A DNA stretch of 64,000 nucleotides from Fodinibacter sp963730365 (GTDB lineage: Bacteria; Actinomycetota; Actinomycetes; Actinomycetales; Dermatophilaceae), in assembly GCA_963730365.1 (NCBI GenBank), contig CAVSRM010000008.1, positions 186,001 through 250,000 of the forward strand. The letters are read 5' to 3'. Below are positions 21,028 to 29,711 of this stretch, piece by piece. Under the pieces are notes generated by a model, which searched no databases, was not told the DNA's origin, and saw only the letters and a program-made list of their open reading frames with translations. Position numbers and translations under genes: made by a program. Position 1 is the stretch's first letter; the number at the start of each line of letters is the position of its first letter.

Positions 21028-21034
21028 GCCGGCC

Positions 21035-21066
21035 ACCCTAGCCCCGGCCGGGACGAGGACTAGCGT
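21035..21066. promoter_or_regulatory. Back-to-back leaderless -10 elements
   Basis: The 46-bp gap between DUF4177 and the hydrolase holds two TAnnnT boxes pointing outwards. TAGGGT on the reverse strand (21035-21040) is seven bases from the DUF4177 ATG, and TAGCGT on the forward strand (21061-21066) is seven bases from the hydrolase GTG. Each would have its -35 region inside or beyond the other box, so the two may compete. Confidence 0.45.
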
Positions 21067-21073
21067 GGCCTCG

Positions 21074-21847
21074 GTGAGCGACGACACCGACATCCTGATC
21101 CGCAGCGCCAGGCCACCGGACCGCACGGAGGTCACCGGCCCCGAGCAGACGGACGTCTACGACGTGTGGGAGCCCGACACCGACCGCTCACGCGGCGTGA
21201 CGGTCGCCCTCGTCCACGGGGGGTTCTGGCGGGAGGAGTACGACCGCCGGCACCTGGCTCCCCTGGCCGTGGCGCTGGCCGAGGACGGCTTCCACGTCGC
21301 GAGCCTGGAGTATCCGCGAATCGGGATGCCGGGCGGCGGCTGGCCGGGGACCGGCCTGTCGGTGCTCCAGCGGGTCGAGTCGGTGCGGGACGACACCCAC
21401 CTGCCGGACCGCGTCATCGTCGTCGGCCACTCCGCGGGGGGCCATCTCGCCCTGTGGCTCGCCTCGGGAGAACGCGCGCCGTGGGTGACCGGTGTCGTCG
21501 CCCTCGCGCCGGCCGCTGACCTCGGCGAGGTCGACCGGCTGGGACTGGGTGACGGCGCCGCGCACGCGCTCCTCGACGGCACCGCGCAGGAGAAGCCGCA
21601 GGCCTGGGCCGACGCCGATCCCATGGTCCAGCGCCTCACGGTGCCCACGGTGATCGTCACCGGCGAGCTCGACGACGTCGTGCCGGCCGCCGTGGTCGAC
21701 TCCTACGTCGCCGCACGCAGCCCCGAGGAGCCACTCCATGCCGCGGTCGCCCGCGGTGCCGACCACTTCGCCGTGATCGACCCGGTCAGCCCGGCATACC
21801 TGCTCGTCCTGGCCGAGATCGAGGAGCTCACGCTCACCCCCCACTGA
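21074..21847 (+). CDS. Alpha/beta hydrolase (kynurenine-formamidase-like)
   Basis: A 257-residue alpha/beta hydrolase. The oxyanion motif is HGGFW (about 45-49), the nucleophile elbow is GHSAGGHLALW, the acidic residue lies in GELDDVVP and the catalytic His in GADHFAVID. HGGxW plus this fold is typical of bacterial arylformamidase and BD-FAE esterases, but no other kynurenine-pathway gene is near, so the substrate is uncertain. GTG 21074 is chosen because a TAGCGT box lies seven bases upstream. Confidence 0.82.
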   Translation: MSDDTDILIRSARPPDRTEVTGPEQTDVYDVWEPDTDRSRGVTVALVHGGFWREEYDRRHLAPLAVALAEDGFHVASLEYPRIGMPGGGWPGTGLSVLQRVESVRDDTHLPDRVIVVGHSAGGHLALWLASGERAPWVTGVVALAPAADLGEVDRLGLGDGAAHALLDGTAQEKPQAWADADPMVQRLTVPTVIVTGELDDVVPAAVVDSYVAARSPEEPLHAAVARGADHFAVIDPVSPAYLLVLAEIEELTLTPH

Positions 21848-21877
21848 CCTGCGTCCCAGCGTCCGCCGCGGCCCATC

Positions 21878-21883
21878 TAGGCT
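21878..21883 (+). promoter_or_regulatory. -10 element of a leaderless promoter (ArsA-like pair)
   Basis: TAGGCT ends six bases before the GTG at 21890, and there is no ribosome binding site in the gap. The same hexamer and spacing occur before the response regulator gene. Confidence 0.5.
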
Positions 21884-21889
21884 GGCACG

Positions 21890-22903
21890 GTGTCCAGCAC
21901 CCCCCTCTCTCGAAGCATCCGCGGTGCGCGACTGCACGTCGTGACCGGCAAGGGGGGCGTGGGCAAGACCACGGTCGCCAGTGCCCTGGCCCTGGCGCTG
22001 GCGCGCAGCGGACGACAGGTCCTGCTCATCGAGGTCGAGGGTCGTCAGGGCATCAGCCAGTCCTTCGACGTGCCGCCGCTGGGCGACGACGAGGTGCGGC
22101 TCGTCACCACGCGGTCCGGGGGCGAGCTGTGGGGCCTGTCGGTCGACGCCACCGCCGCGCTCATGGAGTACCTCCAGACCTTCTACAAGCTGGGTCGGGC
22201 AGGCGGCGCCCTGGAACGGATGGGCGTCGTCGACTTCGCGACGACCGTCGCGCCCGGCGTCCGCGACGTGCTGCTCACCGGCAAGGTCTACGAGGCCTTC
22301 GGACGCACCACCGGGTCCAAGCGCGGCCAGGGCCGGCTCACCTGGGATGCCGTCGTCCTGGACGCCCCTCCCACGGGCCGGGTCGCCCGCTTCCTCAACG
22401 TCAACGTGCAGGTCGCCGACCTCGCCCGAGTCGGTCCCATCCACTCCCAGGCCGAGGCGATCACCTCGATGATGCGGAACCGCCGGACCGTCGTCCACGT
22501 CGTCACGCTGCTCGAGGAGATGCCCGTGCAGGAGACCGTCGACGCGGTCGCCGAGCTCTCCGAGGCGGGGTTCGGTCTCGGTGCGATCATCGTCAACCAG
22601 GTGCGCGAGCCACTCGTCGACGAGGACGTCTTCGCAGCCGTGCGGACCGACCCGAAGGGTGCCGAGCGCCACGTCGCGGCCGATCTGACGTCGGTCGGCG
22701 TGCGGGCCACCGCGCGGACCGTCTCGGGCCTGGTCCGCGAGGGGGCCGACCACGTCGAACGGGTCGCTCTCGAGCGAACCCTCAGCGAGGAGGTCGAGCA
22801 GCAGGGTCTGCCCACGCTCAGGTTGTCGGCGTTGGCCGGTGGGGTCGAGGACGGCGGAGTGGCGATGCTCGCCGACGAGCTGCTCGAGCAGGGGGTCAGC
22901 TGA
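21890..22903 (+). CDS. ArsA-like (Get3-type) ATPase, first subunit
   Basis: A 337-residue deviant-Walker P-loop ATPase of the ArsA/Get3 class. The signature GKGGVGKTT starts at residue 20, VLDAPPTGRVARFL is the switch region, and LEEMPVQETVDAV and GAIIVNQVREPLVDED follow. It corresponds to Rv3679. In mycobacteria the two ATPases work as a complex, and their arsenic-pump name is misleading. It overlaps the second subunit by one base (TGATG). Start is GTG, probably leaderless. Confidence 0.9.
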   Translation: MSSTPLSRSIRGARLHVVTGKGGVGKTTVASALALALARSGRQVLLIEVEGRQGISQSFDVPPLGDDEVRLVTTRSGGELWGLSVDATAALMEYLQTFYKLGRAGGALERMGVVDFATTVAPGVRDVLLTGKVYEAFGRTTGSKRGQGRLTWDAVVLDAPPTGRVARFLNVNVQVADLARVGPIHSQAEAITSMMRNRRTVVHVVTLLEEMPVQETVDAVAELSEAGFGLGAIIVNQVREPLVDEDVFAAVRTDPKGAERHVAADLTSVGVRATARTVSGLVREGADHVERVALERTLSEEVEQQGLPTLRLSALAGGVEDGGVAMLADELLEQGVS

Positions 22904-24075
22904 TGGCCCGCGGTCCTGCCCGGGATCGGGTCGACATCGACGGGCTCCTGACCGATCCCGGGATCGGCATCGTCGTCTGCTGTGGCTCCGGTGGTGTGGG
23001 CAAGACGACGACCGCGGCCGCCCTCGGCATCCGGGCGGCCGAGCGAGGACGCCGGGTCGTCGTGCTCACCATCGATCCGGCCCGGCGCCTGGCCCAGTCG
23101 CTCGGCCTCACCGAGCTGGACAACGTCCCCCGCCCCGTCGCCGGCGTCGGCGACGGGTCCGCGGGGTCCCTCGACGCGATGATGCTGGACATGAAGCGGA
23201 CCTTCGACGAGGTGGTCGAGTCGCACTCGACGCCGGAGAAGGCCGAGCAGATCCTCGCCAACCCGTTCTACCAGTCGGTGTCCAGCTCCTTCGCAGGCAC
23301 CCAGGAGTACATGGCGATGGAGAAGCTGAGCCAGCTCCGCGCCCAGTCCGAGCGCGAGGGCACGTGGGACCTCATCATCGTCGACACCCCGCCGTCACGG
23401 TCGGCGCTGGACTTCCTCGATGCTCCCAAGCGTCTCGGATCCTTCCTCGACGGCCGGTTCATCCGCCTCCTCACGGCGCCGGCCAAGGCCGGGGGCCGGG
23501 CCTACCTCAAGTTCTTCAGCGTGAGTGCGAACATCACCGCGTCGGCGCTGTCCAAGATCCTCGGCGGGCAGGTGCTGCTCGACGTCCAGACCTTCGTCGC
23601 CGCCCTCGACACGATGTTCGGCGGCTTCCGCGAGCGTGCCGACGTCACCTACGCCCTCCTCAAGGAGCCGACGACGGCGTTCATCGTGGTGGCCGCGCCC
23701 GAGCGGGACGCGCTGAGGGAGGCCACCTACTTCGTGGAACGCCTCGAGCAGGAGTCGATGCCCCTCGCCGGTGTCATCGTCAACCGGGTCCAGATGCTGG
23801 CGGCGAGCGGGCTCAGCGGCTCCCGGGCCGCGGCAGCGGCCGAGCAGCTCGAGGACGCGGACCCCGGAGGTGACGAGGCGCTCCACGGGCTGACCCGGGC
23901 ACTTCTGCGGCTGCACGCCGACCTCGCGGCCACCGCGGCCCGGCACCAGGGCCACGTGTCACGGTTCGTCGCGTCGCACCCGCGGGTCCGCCTCTCCACC
24001 GTTCCCGCGGCGGCCACGGACATCCACGACCTCGAGGGCCTGCGCGCCGTGGGCCAGGCACTCGCAGGGGAGTGA
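22903..24075 (+). CDS. ArsA-like (Get3-type) ATPase, second subunit
   Basis: A 390-residue partner of the preceding ATPase, with the P-loop GSGGVGKTTTAAA (about 28-40), VVLTIDPARRLAQSLGL (a Get3/ArsA signature), IIVDTPPSRSALDFLDAP and GVIVNRV. It is equivalent to Rv3680. The ATG shares its A with the preceding stop codon, so the subunits should be made in equal amounts. It converges with the WhiB gene 12 bp away. The neighbours whiB and ponA2 are kept across Actinobacteria, suggesting a shared envelope or redox-stress role (inference). Confidence 0.9.
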   Translation: MARGPARDRVDIDGLLTDPGIGIVVCCGSGGVGKTTTAAALGIRAAERGRRVVVLTIDPARRLAQSLGLTELDNVPRPVAGVGDGSAGSLDAMMLDMKRTFDEVVESHSTPEKAEQILANPFYQSVSSSFAGTQEYMAMEKLSQLRAQSEREGTWDLIIVDTPPSRSALDFLDAPKRLGSFLDGRFIRLLTAPAKAGGRAYLKFFSVSANITASALSKILGGQVLLDVQTFVAALDTMFGGFRERADVTYALLKEPTTAFIVVAAPERDALREATYFVERLEQESMPLAGVIVNRVQMLAASGLSGSRAAAAAEQLEDADPGGDEALHGLTRALLRLHADLAATAARHQGHVSRFVASHPRVRLSTVPAAATDIHDLEGLRAVGQALAGE

Positions 24076-24087
24076 GGGGGCCTCGCC

Positions 24088-24393
24088 TCAGGCGCTGAGC
24101 TTCGCGGCGGAGAGGACATCGGTCCAGGACCGCACGTCCGGGCGTCGCCGGAGCAGGGCGCGCCGCTCCCGCTCGGTCATCCCGCCCCACACCCCGAACT
24201 CCGTGCGGTTGTCCAGGGCGTCGGCCAGGCACTCGGCCACCACCGGGCACCCCTTGCAGACGACCTTCGCCTCGCGCTGGGCCTTGCCCTGGACGAACAG
24301 GGCATCGGGGTCGGTCCCGGCACATCGACCGAGGGCGGACCAGTCGCTGACCCAGCGATCGTCCGTCGGCCTGACCTCTGCGGCGATGCTCAT
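24088..24393 (-). CDS. whiB4: WhiB-family iron-sulfur regulator (WhiB4/WblA group)
   Basis: A 101-residue Wbl protein. The 4Fe-4S ligands are Cys24, Cys46, Cys49 and Cys55 (C...CxxCxxxxxC), followed by the turn GVWGGMTERERR (67-78) and a C-terminal extension RPDVRSWTDVLSAAK typical of WblA/WhiB4 rather than WhiB1. Synteny with the ArsA-like pair and ponA2 identifies it as the ortholog of mycobacterial WhiB4 and Streptomyces WblA, redox-linked regulators of oxidative stress and development. ATG 24393 has AGAGGTGG upstream. Confidence 0.92.
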   Translation of the reverse strand: MSIAAEVRPTDDRWVSDWSALGRCAGTDPDALFVQGKAQREAKVVCKGCPVVAECLADALDNRTEFGVWGGMTERERRALLRRRPDVRSWTDVLSAAKLSA

Positions 24394-24605
24394 GTCCACC
24401 TCTGGTTCGTCGACGACGTGCCCCTCCCCCGGGGCCACGATGTGCTGCTTCCTGCACGCTACGGTCCTGCGGCAGGCTCGGGTATCGTCCGAAGCGGTCA
24501 TGCGCGGGGGGCCGAACGTATGAGGGGCGACTCGCCCACTCGGTGCCTGAGCGTCCGATGAGGCCGCCCCCGCGCCGGGTTGTCGGGGGTCGGCGTGGTC
24601 CTTGT

Positions 24606-24611
24606 TACGCT
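24606..24611 (+). promoter_or_regulatory. -10 element of a leaderless promoter (ponA2)
   Basis: TACGCT ends seven bases before the ATG at 24619. The 225-bp gap to whiB4 contains no gene and must hold the divergent promoters of both. Confidence 0.45.
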
Positions 24612-24618
24612 TGGTGAT

Positions 24619-27048
24619 ATGGACCATCGCGCCCAGAACATCCCCCACGTGCTCAGACTCCTGCTCGGCTTCGTCGTGCTGAGCACGGTGGGCGGGCTCT
24701 TGATGGCCGGTCTGGCGATCCCCGCCGTGGGCGCGTCGGGGCAGGTCGCCAAGGGCGGGGTCGATTTCTTCAACGACCTCCCGAGCGAGTTCGCCATCTC
24801 TCCGCTGGCCCAGCAGTCCAGGATTCTCGACGCCGACGGCAAGCTCATCGCCAACCCCTACGACGAGAACCGCATCATCGTGCCGCTGGACAAGATCTCG
24901 GAGAACATGCAGCAGGCCCAGATCGCGATCGAGGACTCGCGCTTCTACGAGCACGGCGGTCTGGACGTTCGCGGGTTCAGCCGGGCCATGGTCTCCAACC
25001 TCCAGGGCGGCGACGTGCAGGGTGCCTCGACGCTGACCCAGCAGTACGTCAAGATCACCCTCCAGGAGAACGCCCTCAAGGCGGGCGACAAGGAGGCCGC
25101 AGCCGCAGCCGTCGACAAGACGTACTCCCGCAAGCTCCAGGAGCTGAAGTACGCGCTCAACGTCGAGGAGAACCTGAGCAAGGACCAGATCCTCGAGGGC
25201 TACCTCAACCTCGTCTACTACGGTGACCAGGCCTACGGCGTCGAAGCAGCCGCCCAGAACTACTTCGGCGTCGGCGCGTCCAAGCTCGACCTGGGCCAGG
25301 CGGCCCTGCTGGCGGGCATCGTCCAGCAGCCCACGGCCTACAACCCGGTCATCAACCCCGAGCAGGCCCAGCAGCGGCGCGACGTCGTGCTCACCCGCAT
25401 GCAGTCCCTGGGGATGGCGTCCGCGAAGGACGTCGCCGCGGCCAAGGCCGTGCCGATCAAGGACATGATCAAGAAGAAGCCGGCCAAGGGCACCTGCTTC
25501 CGCTCGTCGCAGCCGTACTTCTGCTCCTACGTCATGGAGTACCTCCAGAAGTCGCCGCAGATGGCGGTGCTGGGTGACACACCCGCCGAGCGCCTCAAGA
25601 CGATCAACCAGGGTGGCCTGACGATCCGCACCACCCTCAAGCCGGACGTCCAGAAGTCGACGGAGCGGGAGCTCACCAGGGCCGTCCCGATCGGGAACGA
25701 CAGCAACCTGGGCGGCGCTGTGTCGATCGTCGAGCCGGGGACGGGCAAGATCATCGCGATGGCCCAGGCGACCGACTTCGAAGACTTCCAGACCAATGTG
25801 AACGTCGACAAGGAGTACGGCGGCGGCGAGCTCGGCTACCAGTTCGGGTCGACCGCCAAGACCTTCGCCGTCGTGACCGCCCTGGAGAAGGGCATGCCGC
25901 TCGACGGGGAGATCAAGGTGCCCTTCGCCAACGGCAGGACCGGCTACGTCTTCGACGACAAGAAGCTGCTCACGGACAAGTGCGGGGCCAACAAGCCGTG
26001 GTCGGTCAAGAACGACTACCCCGCCGGCGGCAAGATGATGTCGCTGGGCGAGGGCATCTCCAAGTCGATCAACACCTGGGCCGCCCAGCTCGTCATCGAC
26101 GTGGGCCCGTGCGACGTGCGCGACACGATGACGAAGATGGGTCTGCACTCCGGTGACGGCGAGCCGATCGCCCCGTACATCTCGAACATCACGCTGGGTT
26201 CAGGCACGACGAACCCGCTGAGCCTCGCGAGCGCATACGCCACGCTCGCGGCGAGCGGGAAGTACTGCGAGCCCTACCCGATCACCTCGATCACGACCCC
26301 GGACCGCGAGGAGATCAAGGTCCCGAAGCCGCAGTGCGAGCAGGTCATCTCGTCCGACGTCGCCGACGGCGTGACCTCGTTGCTGGAGGGGACCCTCGAT
26401 TCCGGCGGTACCGCCCAGGGCAACTGGGACAACTCCGTCAGGCCTGCGGCCGGGAAGACGGGAACGACCGAGAGCCACAACCAGGGCTGGTTCGTCGGCT
26501 ACACCAAGCAGCTGGCGAGCGCGGTCTGGATCGGTAACCTCAAGCCGGCCAGCAAGAACGGCAACCTCTACTCCCTCAACGGCAAGTGCTTCGGTGAGTA
26601 CGGCTGCTACCGCACGGTGTTCGGTGGCACCGTGTCGGCTCCGGTCTGGGCCAAGATCATGAGGGCCGCCAGCGACGGCATGCCGGTCAAGAAGTTCCCG
26701 GCGCCGTCGGAGAAGGTCAAGAACGGCAACCTCAAGAAGCTGCCGGGCGTCGTCGGGAACGGCCTCTCGACCGCGCAGCAGAAGCTCAAGGACGCCGGCT
26801 TCGACAGCTACGTGGCCGGCAATGCGGCCAGTTCGCAGCCCTACGGCACGGTCGCCTACACGGCCCCCTCGGCACGCGCCCTGCCCGGCACGAGGATCGC
26901 CATCTACCTCTCCCTCGGGCCGCCCAAGATCGTCCAGCGTGCGCCGGAGCCGGCTGCCGCGGCCGAACCGGCTCCGGAACCGGAGCCCACGCCGAAGGAG
27001 ACCACTCCCGCGAAGCCGAAGAAGACTCCGCCGCCCAAGAAGCAGTAG
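24619..27048 (+). CDS. ponA2: Bifunctional class A penicillin-binding protein with PASTA domain (PonA2-like)
   Basis: An 809-residue peptidoglycan synthase with one N-terminal membrane anchor (about 10-35). The GT51 glycosyltransferase has its catalytic Glu105 in IAIEDSRFYEHGG and GASTLTQQYVK. The transpeptidase motifs are SxxK (Ser411, GSTAKTF), SxN (Ser483, SKSINTW) and KTG (Lys613, AGKTGTT). One PASTA domain follows (about 695-770), then a Pro/Glu/Lys-rich tail ending in KKTPPPKKQ. Domain order and position beside whiB4 match Rv3682 (PonA2). It makes and cross-links glycan strands outside the membrane. Confidence 0.95.
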   Translation: MDHRAQNIPHVLRLLLGFVVLSTVGGLLMAGLAIPAVGASGQVAKGGVDFFNDLPSEFAISPLAQQSRILDADGKLIANPYDENRIIVPLDKISENMQQAQIAIEDSRFYEHGGLDVRGFSRAMVSNLQGGDVQGASTLTQQYVKITLQENALKAGDKEAAAAAVDKTYSRKLQELKYALNVEENLSKDQILEGYLNLVYYGDQAYGVEAAAQNYFGVGASKLDLGQAALLAGIVQQPTAYNPVINPEQAQQRRDVVLTRMQSLGMASAKDVAAAKAVPIKDMIKKKPAKGTCFRSSQPYFCSYVMEYLQKSPQMAVLGDTPAERLKTINQGGLTIRTTLKPDVQKSTERELTRAVPIGNDSNLGGAVSIVEPGTGKIIAMAQATDFEDFQTNVNVDKEYGGGELGYQFGSTAKTFAVVTALEKGMPLDGEIKVPFANGRTGYVFDDKKLLTDKCGANKPWSVKNDYPAGGKMMSLGEGISKSINTWAAQLVIDVGPCDVRDTMTKMGLHSGDGEPIAPYISNITLGSGTTNPLSLASAYATLAASGKYCEPYPITSITTPDREEIKVPKPQCEQVISSDVADGVTSLLEGTLDSGGTAQGNWDNSVRPAAGKTGTTESHNQGWFVGYTKQLASAVWIGNLKPASKNGNLYSLNGKCFGEYGCYRTVFGGTVSAPVWAKIMRAASDGMPVKKFPAPSEKVKNGNLKKLPGVVGNGLSTAQQKLKDAGFDSYVAGNAASSQPYGTVAYTAPSARALPGTRIAIYLSLGPPKIVQRAPEPAAAAEPAPEPEPTPKETTPAKPKKTPPPKKQ

Positions 27049-27060
27049 GGGCAACGACGT

Positions 27061-27093
27061 GGGGCCCGGCGACCACGACGGTCGTCGGGCCCC
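27061..27093. terminator. Bidirectional hairpin terminator
   Basis: The 13-base arms 27061-27073 and 27081-27093 pair with a single G-U wobble around a seven-base loop. They sit between the convergent ponA2 and YqeY genes. Confidence 0.8.
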
Positions 27094-27120
27094 AGTCGTC
27101 GTGCTCGGGCGCAGAGCCGC

Positions 27121-27585
27121 TCAGCGAGGGGCCAGCGCCTGCCTGACCACGGCCGCGACCCGGCCGCCGTCCGCGCGCCCGGCGACCTCCTCCTGGGCGG
27201 CCTTCATGACCTGTCCCATCTGCTGCATCCCCGTCGCCCCGGTCGCGTCGACCGCCCTGCGGACGATGGCCGCCAGCGCCTCGTCGTCGAGCTGGGTCGG
27301 CAGGTAGCGATGGAGCACCGCCAGCTCGGCCTCCTCGCTGTCCGCGAGCTCCGGTCGCCCAGCGTCGCGGTATGCCGTGGCGGCTTCCCTGCGCCTCTTG
27401 GCCTCCCTGGCGACCACCTTGAGCACCTCGTCGTCGCTCAGCTCGCGCGCCTCCTCGCCGGCGACCTCGGCGTTGGTGATGGAGGTGAGGACCAGCCGGA
27501 GCGTGCCGGAGCGCAGCTTGTCCCTGGCGCGCATCGAGTCGTGGAGGTCGTGCTGCAGCTGCGCCTTGAGCGTGGTCTCGGTCAT
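27121..27585 (-). CDS. GatB/YqeY domain protein
   Basis: A 154-residue YqeY-like protein. It is related to the C-terminal tRNA-binding domain of GatB and shows LKAQLQHDLHDSMRARDKLRSGTLR at its N-terminus, then YLPTQLDDEALAAIV and GQVMKAAQEEVAGRADGGRVAAVVRQ. Members bind or help amidate misacylated tRNA, but the role of the free-standing protein is not settled. ATG 27585 was chosen because similarity starts there. It is divergent from the metallophosphoesterase gene, 82 bp apart. Confidence 0.9.
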   Translation of the reverse strand: MTETTLKAQLQHDLHDSMRARDKLRSGTLRLVLTSITNAEVAGEEARELSDDEVLKVVAREAKRRREAATAYRDAGRPELADSEEAELAVLHRYLPTQLDDEALAAIVRRAVDATGATGMQQMGQVMKAAQEEVAGRADGGRVAAVVRQALAPR

Positions 27586-27667
27586 GTCCCCAGTCTTCCA
27601 CTGCGCGGTGGCACGGCTGGCCGGAGAGCGATTTCGTGGGGGCGGCGCGCTTTGCGAGGATGGCACG

Positions 27668-28636
27668 ATGGACGACGTGGCGCGCTCGACCCTGCGCACG
27701 GTCGGTGGCCTCGCCGCGGCCGGTGCCGCCGGGGTGGCCTACGCGGCACTCGTCGAGCGCACGTGGTTCACCCTCAGGCGGGTCGCCATGGCCGCACTGC
27801 CACCGGGATCGGCACCGGTGCGCATCCTGCAGGTGTCCGACCTGCACCTGACGCCCGGGCAGGCCAAGAAGATCGAGTGGGTGCGGTCGCTGGCGGCGCT
27901 CGCACCCGACTTCGTCGTCAACTCGGGTGACAACCTCGCCCACCTCGAGGCGGTGCCGCCGCTGCTGCGCGCCATGGAGCCCCTCATGGAGTTCCCGGGC
28001 GCCTTCGTGCTCGGGTCCAACGACTACTTCGCGCCCGTGCCCAAGAACCCGGCGCGCTACCTCACGGATCGGCACGCAGCGCCGCCTCGGAGGCTCGGCG
28101 ACCTACCCGTGGGCGATCTCGTGGCCGGCCTGCGCGGCGGCGGGTGGGCCGACCTGAACAACGCGCGCACCGTCGTCCGCATGGGCGACCACGCGGTCGA
28201 GCTCGTCGGGGTCGATGACCCACACATCGACTACGACCGGTATGCCGAGGTGTCGGCTCCGGCCAGCAGCGACGTCGCCCTGACGATGGGGCTCGTGCAC
28301 GCTCCCTACCAGCGGGTCCTCGACGCGATGGTCTCGGACGGGGCGTCCGTCGTGTTGGCGGGGCACACCCACGGAGGTCAGCTCGCCCTGCCCGTGTGGG
28401 GCGCGCTCGTCACGAACTGCGACCTCGACACCCGCCGAGCCAAGGGCCTCTCCCGCTGGTGGCCCGGCGCGGGAACAGCTGGACGGGGCGGCCGGCCGGC
28501 GCGCTCGTCCGCCGCCCCCGACGACGCGGCCTACCTGCACGTCTCGGCGGGTCTGGGCACCTCGCCGTATGCACCGGTGCGGTTCGCCTGCCGGCCCGAG
28601 GCCACCCTGCTCACCCTCCTCGCCCGCGACGCCTGA
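27668..28636 (+). CDS. Metallophosphoesterase with N-terminal membrane segment
   Basis: A 322-residue calcineurin-like phosphoesterase. Metal-site motifs in order are SDLHLTPGQ (about 57-65), NSGDNLAH, GSNDYFAP, VHAPYQRVL and AGHTHGGQLALP. A hydrophobic N-terminal helix (about 10-30) probably anchors it at the membrane. It corresponds to Rv3683, which also follows ponA2. A 20-residue Gly/Arg/Ser-rich insertion (about 270-290) lies before the last strand. Substrate unknown; UDP-diacylglucosamine hydrolase-like or cell-wall roles are possible but unproven. Confidence 0.88.
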   Translation: MDDVARSTLRTVGGLAAAGAAGVAYAALVERTWFTLRRVAMAALPPGSAPVRILQVSDLHLTPGQAKKIEWVRSLAALAPDFVVNSGDNLAHLEAVPPLLRAMEPLMEFPGAFVLGSNDYFAPVPKNPARYLTDRHAAPPRRLGDLPVGDLVAGLRGGGWADLNNARTVVRMGDHAVELVGVDDPHIDYDRYAEVSAPASSDVALTMGLVHAPYQRVLDAMVSDGASVVLAGHTHGGQLALPVWGALVTNCDLDTRRAKGLSRWWPGAGTAGRGGRPARSSAAPDDAAYLHVSAGLGTSPYAPVRFACRPEATLLTLLARDA

Positions 28637-28651
28637 CCCGGCTCCCCCCAC

Positions 28652-28723
28652 CCAACCTCTGCTAGCAGTGGTTAGGTCTCGGTTCACAGGTTCCTGCATG
28701 TGGTTCGAGCACCAACCTCTGCT
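28652..28723 (+). repeat. Short direct repeat upstream of tRNA-Pro
   Basis: The 12-mer CCAACCTCTGCT occurs at 28652-28663 and 28712-28723, exactly 60 bp apart. The first copy continues into a nearly complete 20-bp palindrome (28654-28673, one mismatch per arm). No gene is present between the phosphoesterase and tRNA-Pro. Confidence 0.6.
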
Positions 28724-28813
28724 GAGTTGCGGCTCACGGACCGATTTCTGGTGCCCCCCACCGGTCGGCTATCCTCGGGTGTCGCCGTCCCCGCAGCGGG
28801 TCGGCGACTGCCA

Positions 28814-28890
28814 CGGGGTGTGGCGCAGCTTGGTAGCGCGCGTCGTTCGGGACGACGAGGCCGCAGGTTCAAATCCTGTCACCCCGACCA
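28814..28890 (+). tRNA. tRNA-Pro (anticodon CGG)
   Basis: A 77-base cloverleaf with the CCA end encoded. The acceptor stem is CGGGGTG/CACCCCG with discriminator A, the D arm GCGC-AGCTTGGTA-GCGC, the anticodon stem CGTCG/CGACG around TTCGGGA, and the T arm GCAGG-TTCAAAT-CCTGT. The anticodon CGG reads CCG proline codons, which are abundant in this genome. Confidence 0.96.
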
Positions 28891-29489
28891 CCGATGATGG
28901 CCCCTGACCTGCGGTGACGCGGCCGGGGCCTTCGTCGTGCGAGCACGGACCACCTGCGCACCAACGACCTGCGGCCCGGGCCGGCGCCGGCCGCGTGGAT
29001 GCCGACCCCTGCGCAGGTGGGTGCGCCGCGATCCACCGAGAGCCCAGGTGCACGCTCCACAACGGCTTGGGTCAGACCACGCGTGGCGTCGTCGCGGGGG
29101 GAGTCCCGCGAATCGTTGGCGGGCACGCTTGAGGCGGTCGCCGCGGGCTTCGCCTGGCGGAGCGGCGCCGGGGCGTGGCACCCATGTCCGGCGGGCGCAC
29201 ATCGGCCGTGAGTCGATGCTCCTGCCCCGAGTGATCGGCTCCCGGGGATGCTCGAGGGGCGGCGCGACAGCGTCTCCGTGTCTGCGCGTCCCCGCGGGCG
29301 CTCCGTACCTCGAGCTGCGCGGGACCCACTACTCCGAGCTCAACGTGCCTCTGGCCCTCGCGGGGGAAGTCATCGACGACTCCTTCGGCGCGCCTCCGCC
29401 TGGTCCGCACCACGTGAAGCACTGCCCGTCGCCGGTGCCGGGCTCAGCCACACCGGCCCCGGACGGGCGACCACCTGACGGATGGGGAC
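28891..29489. other. Gene-free stretch after tRNA-Pro
   Basis: About 600 bases with no recognisable protein on either strand; open frames here show no family features. It begins directly at the tRNA 3' end and leads into two truncated genes, so it may be decayed sequence from an old insertion or deletion. I found no copy of the tRNA 3' end that would mark an attachment site. Confidence 0.5.
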
Positions 29490-29703
29490 TCAGCCACGGC
29501 TGCGCAGCTGGCGGATGGCAAGCGAGAGACCCTGCGACTCGCAGCAGGAGCTCGCCGAGCGCAGGCACGCGCTCGGCGAGCTCCGTCGGGAAACGTTGTT
29601 GGATGCCGGTGAGGCTCAGCGCCACGACGGGACGGCCCCGGTCATCGAACACCGCCGCGCCGAGGCCCCAGCTCCCCTCCACGACGAGACCGGGGTTGAG
29701 GGC
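29490..29703 (-). pseudogene. IclR-family regulator, C-terminal fragment
   Basis: The reverse strand encodes NPGLVVEGSWGLGAAVFDD, then GRPVVALSLTGIQQRFP and ELAERVPALGELLLRVAG, which is the end of an IclR effector-binding domain. The DNA-binding half is missing. A one-base shift in a CCC run (29530-29532) restores a natural end GLSLAIRQLRSRG and a stop at 29490. It lies head-adjacent to the CoA-transferase fragment on the other strand. A perfect 15-bp inverted repeat (29548-29562/29569-29583) is embedded. Confidence 0.7.
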
Positions 29704-29711
29704 ACTGGCCC

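Noticed and set aside
21890..24075. An arsenite efflux operon
   Set aside because: ArsA similarity is general to the Get3 class; there is no arsB, arsC or arsR, and the synteny is that of the mycobacterial Rv3679-Rv3680 pair.
29548..29583. 15-bp inverted repeat as a terminator
   Set aside because: It lies inside the iclR remnant and encodes part of its sequence; its palindromic form may be chance in GC-rich codons.
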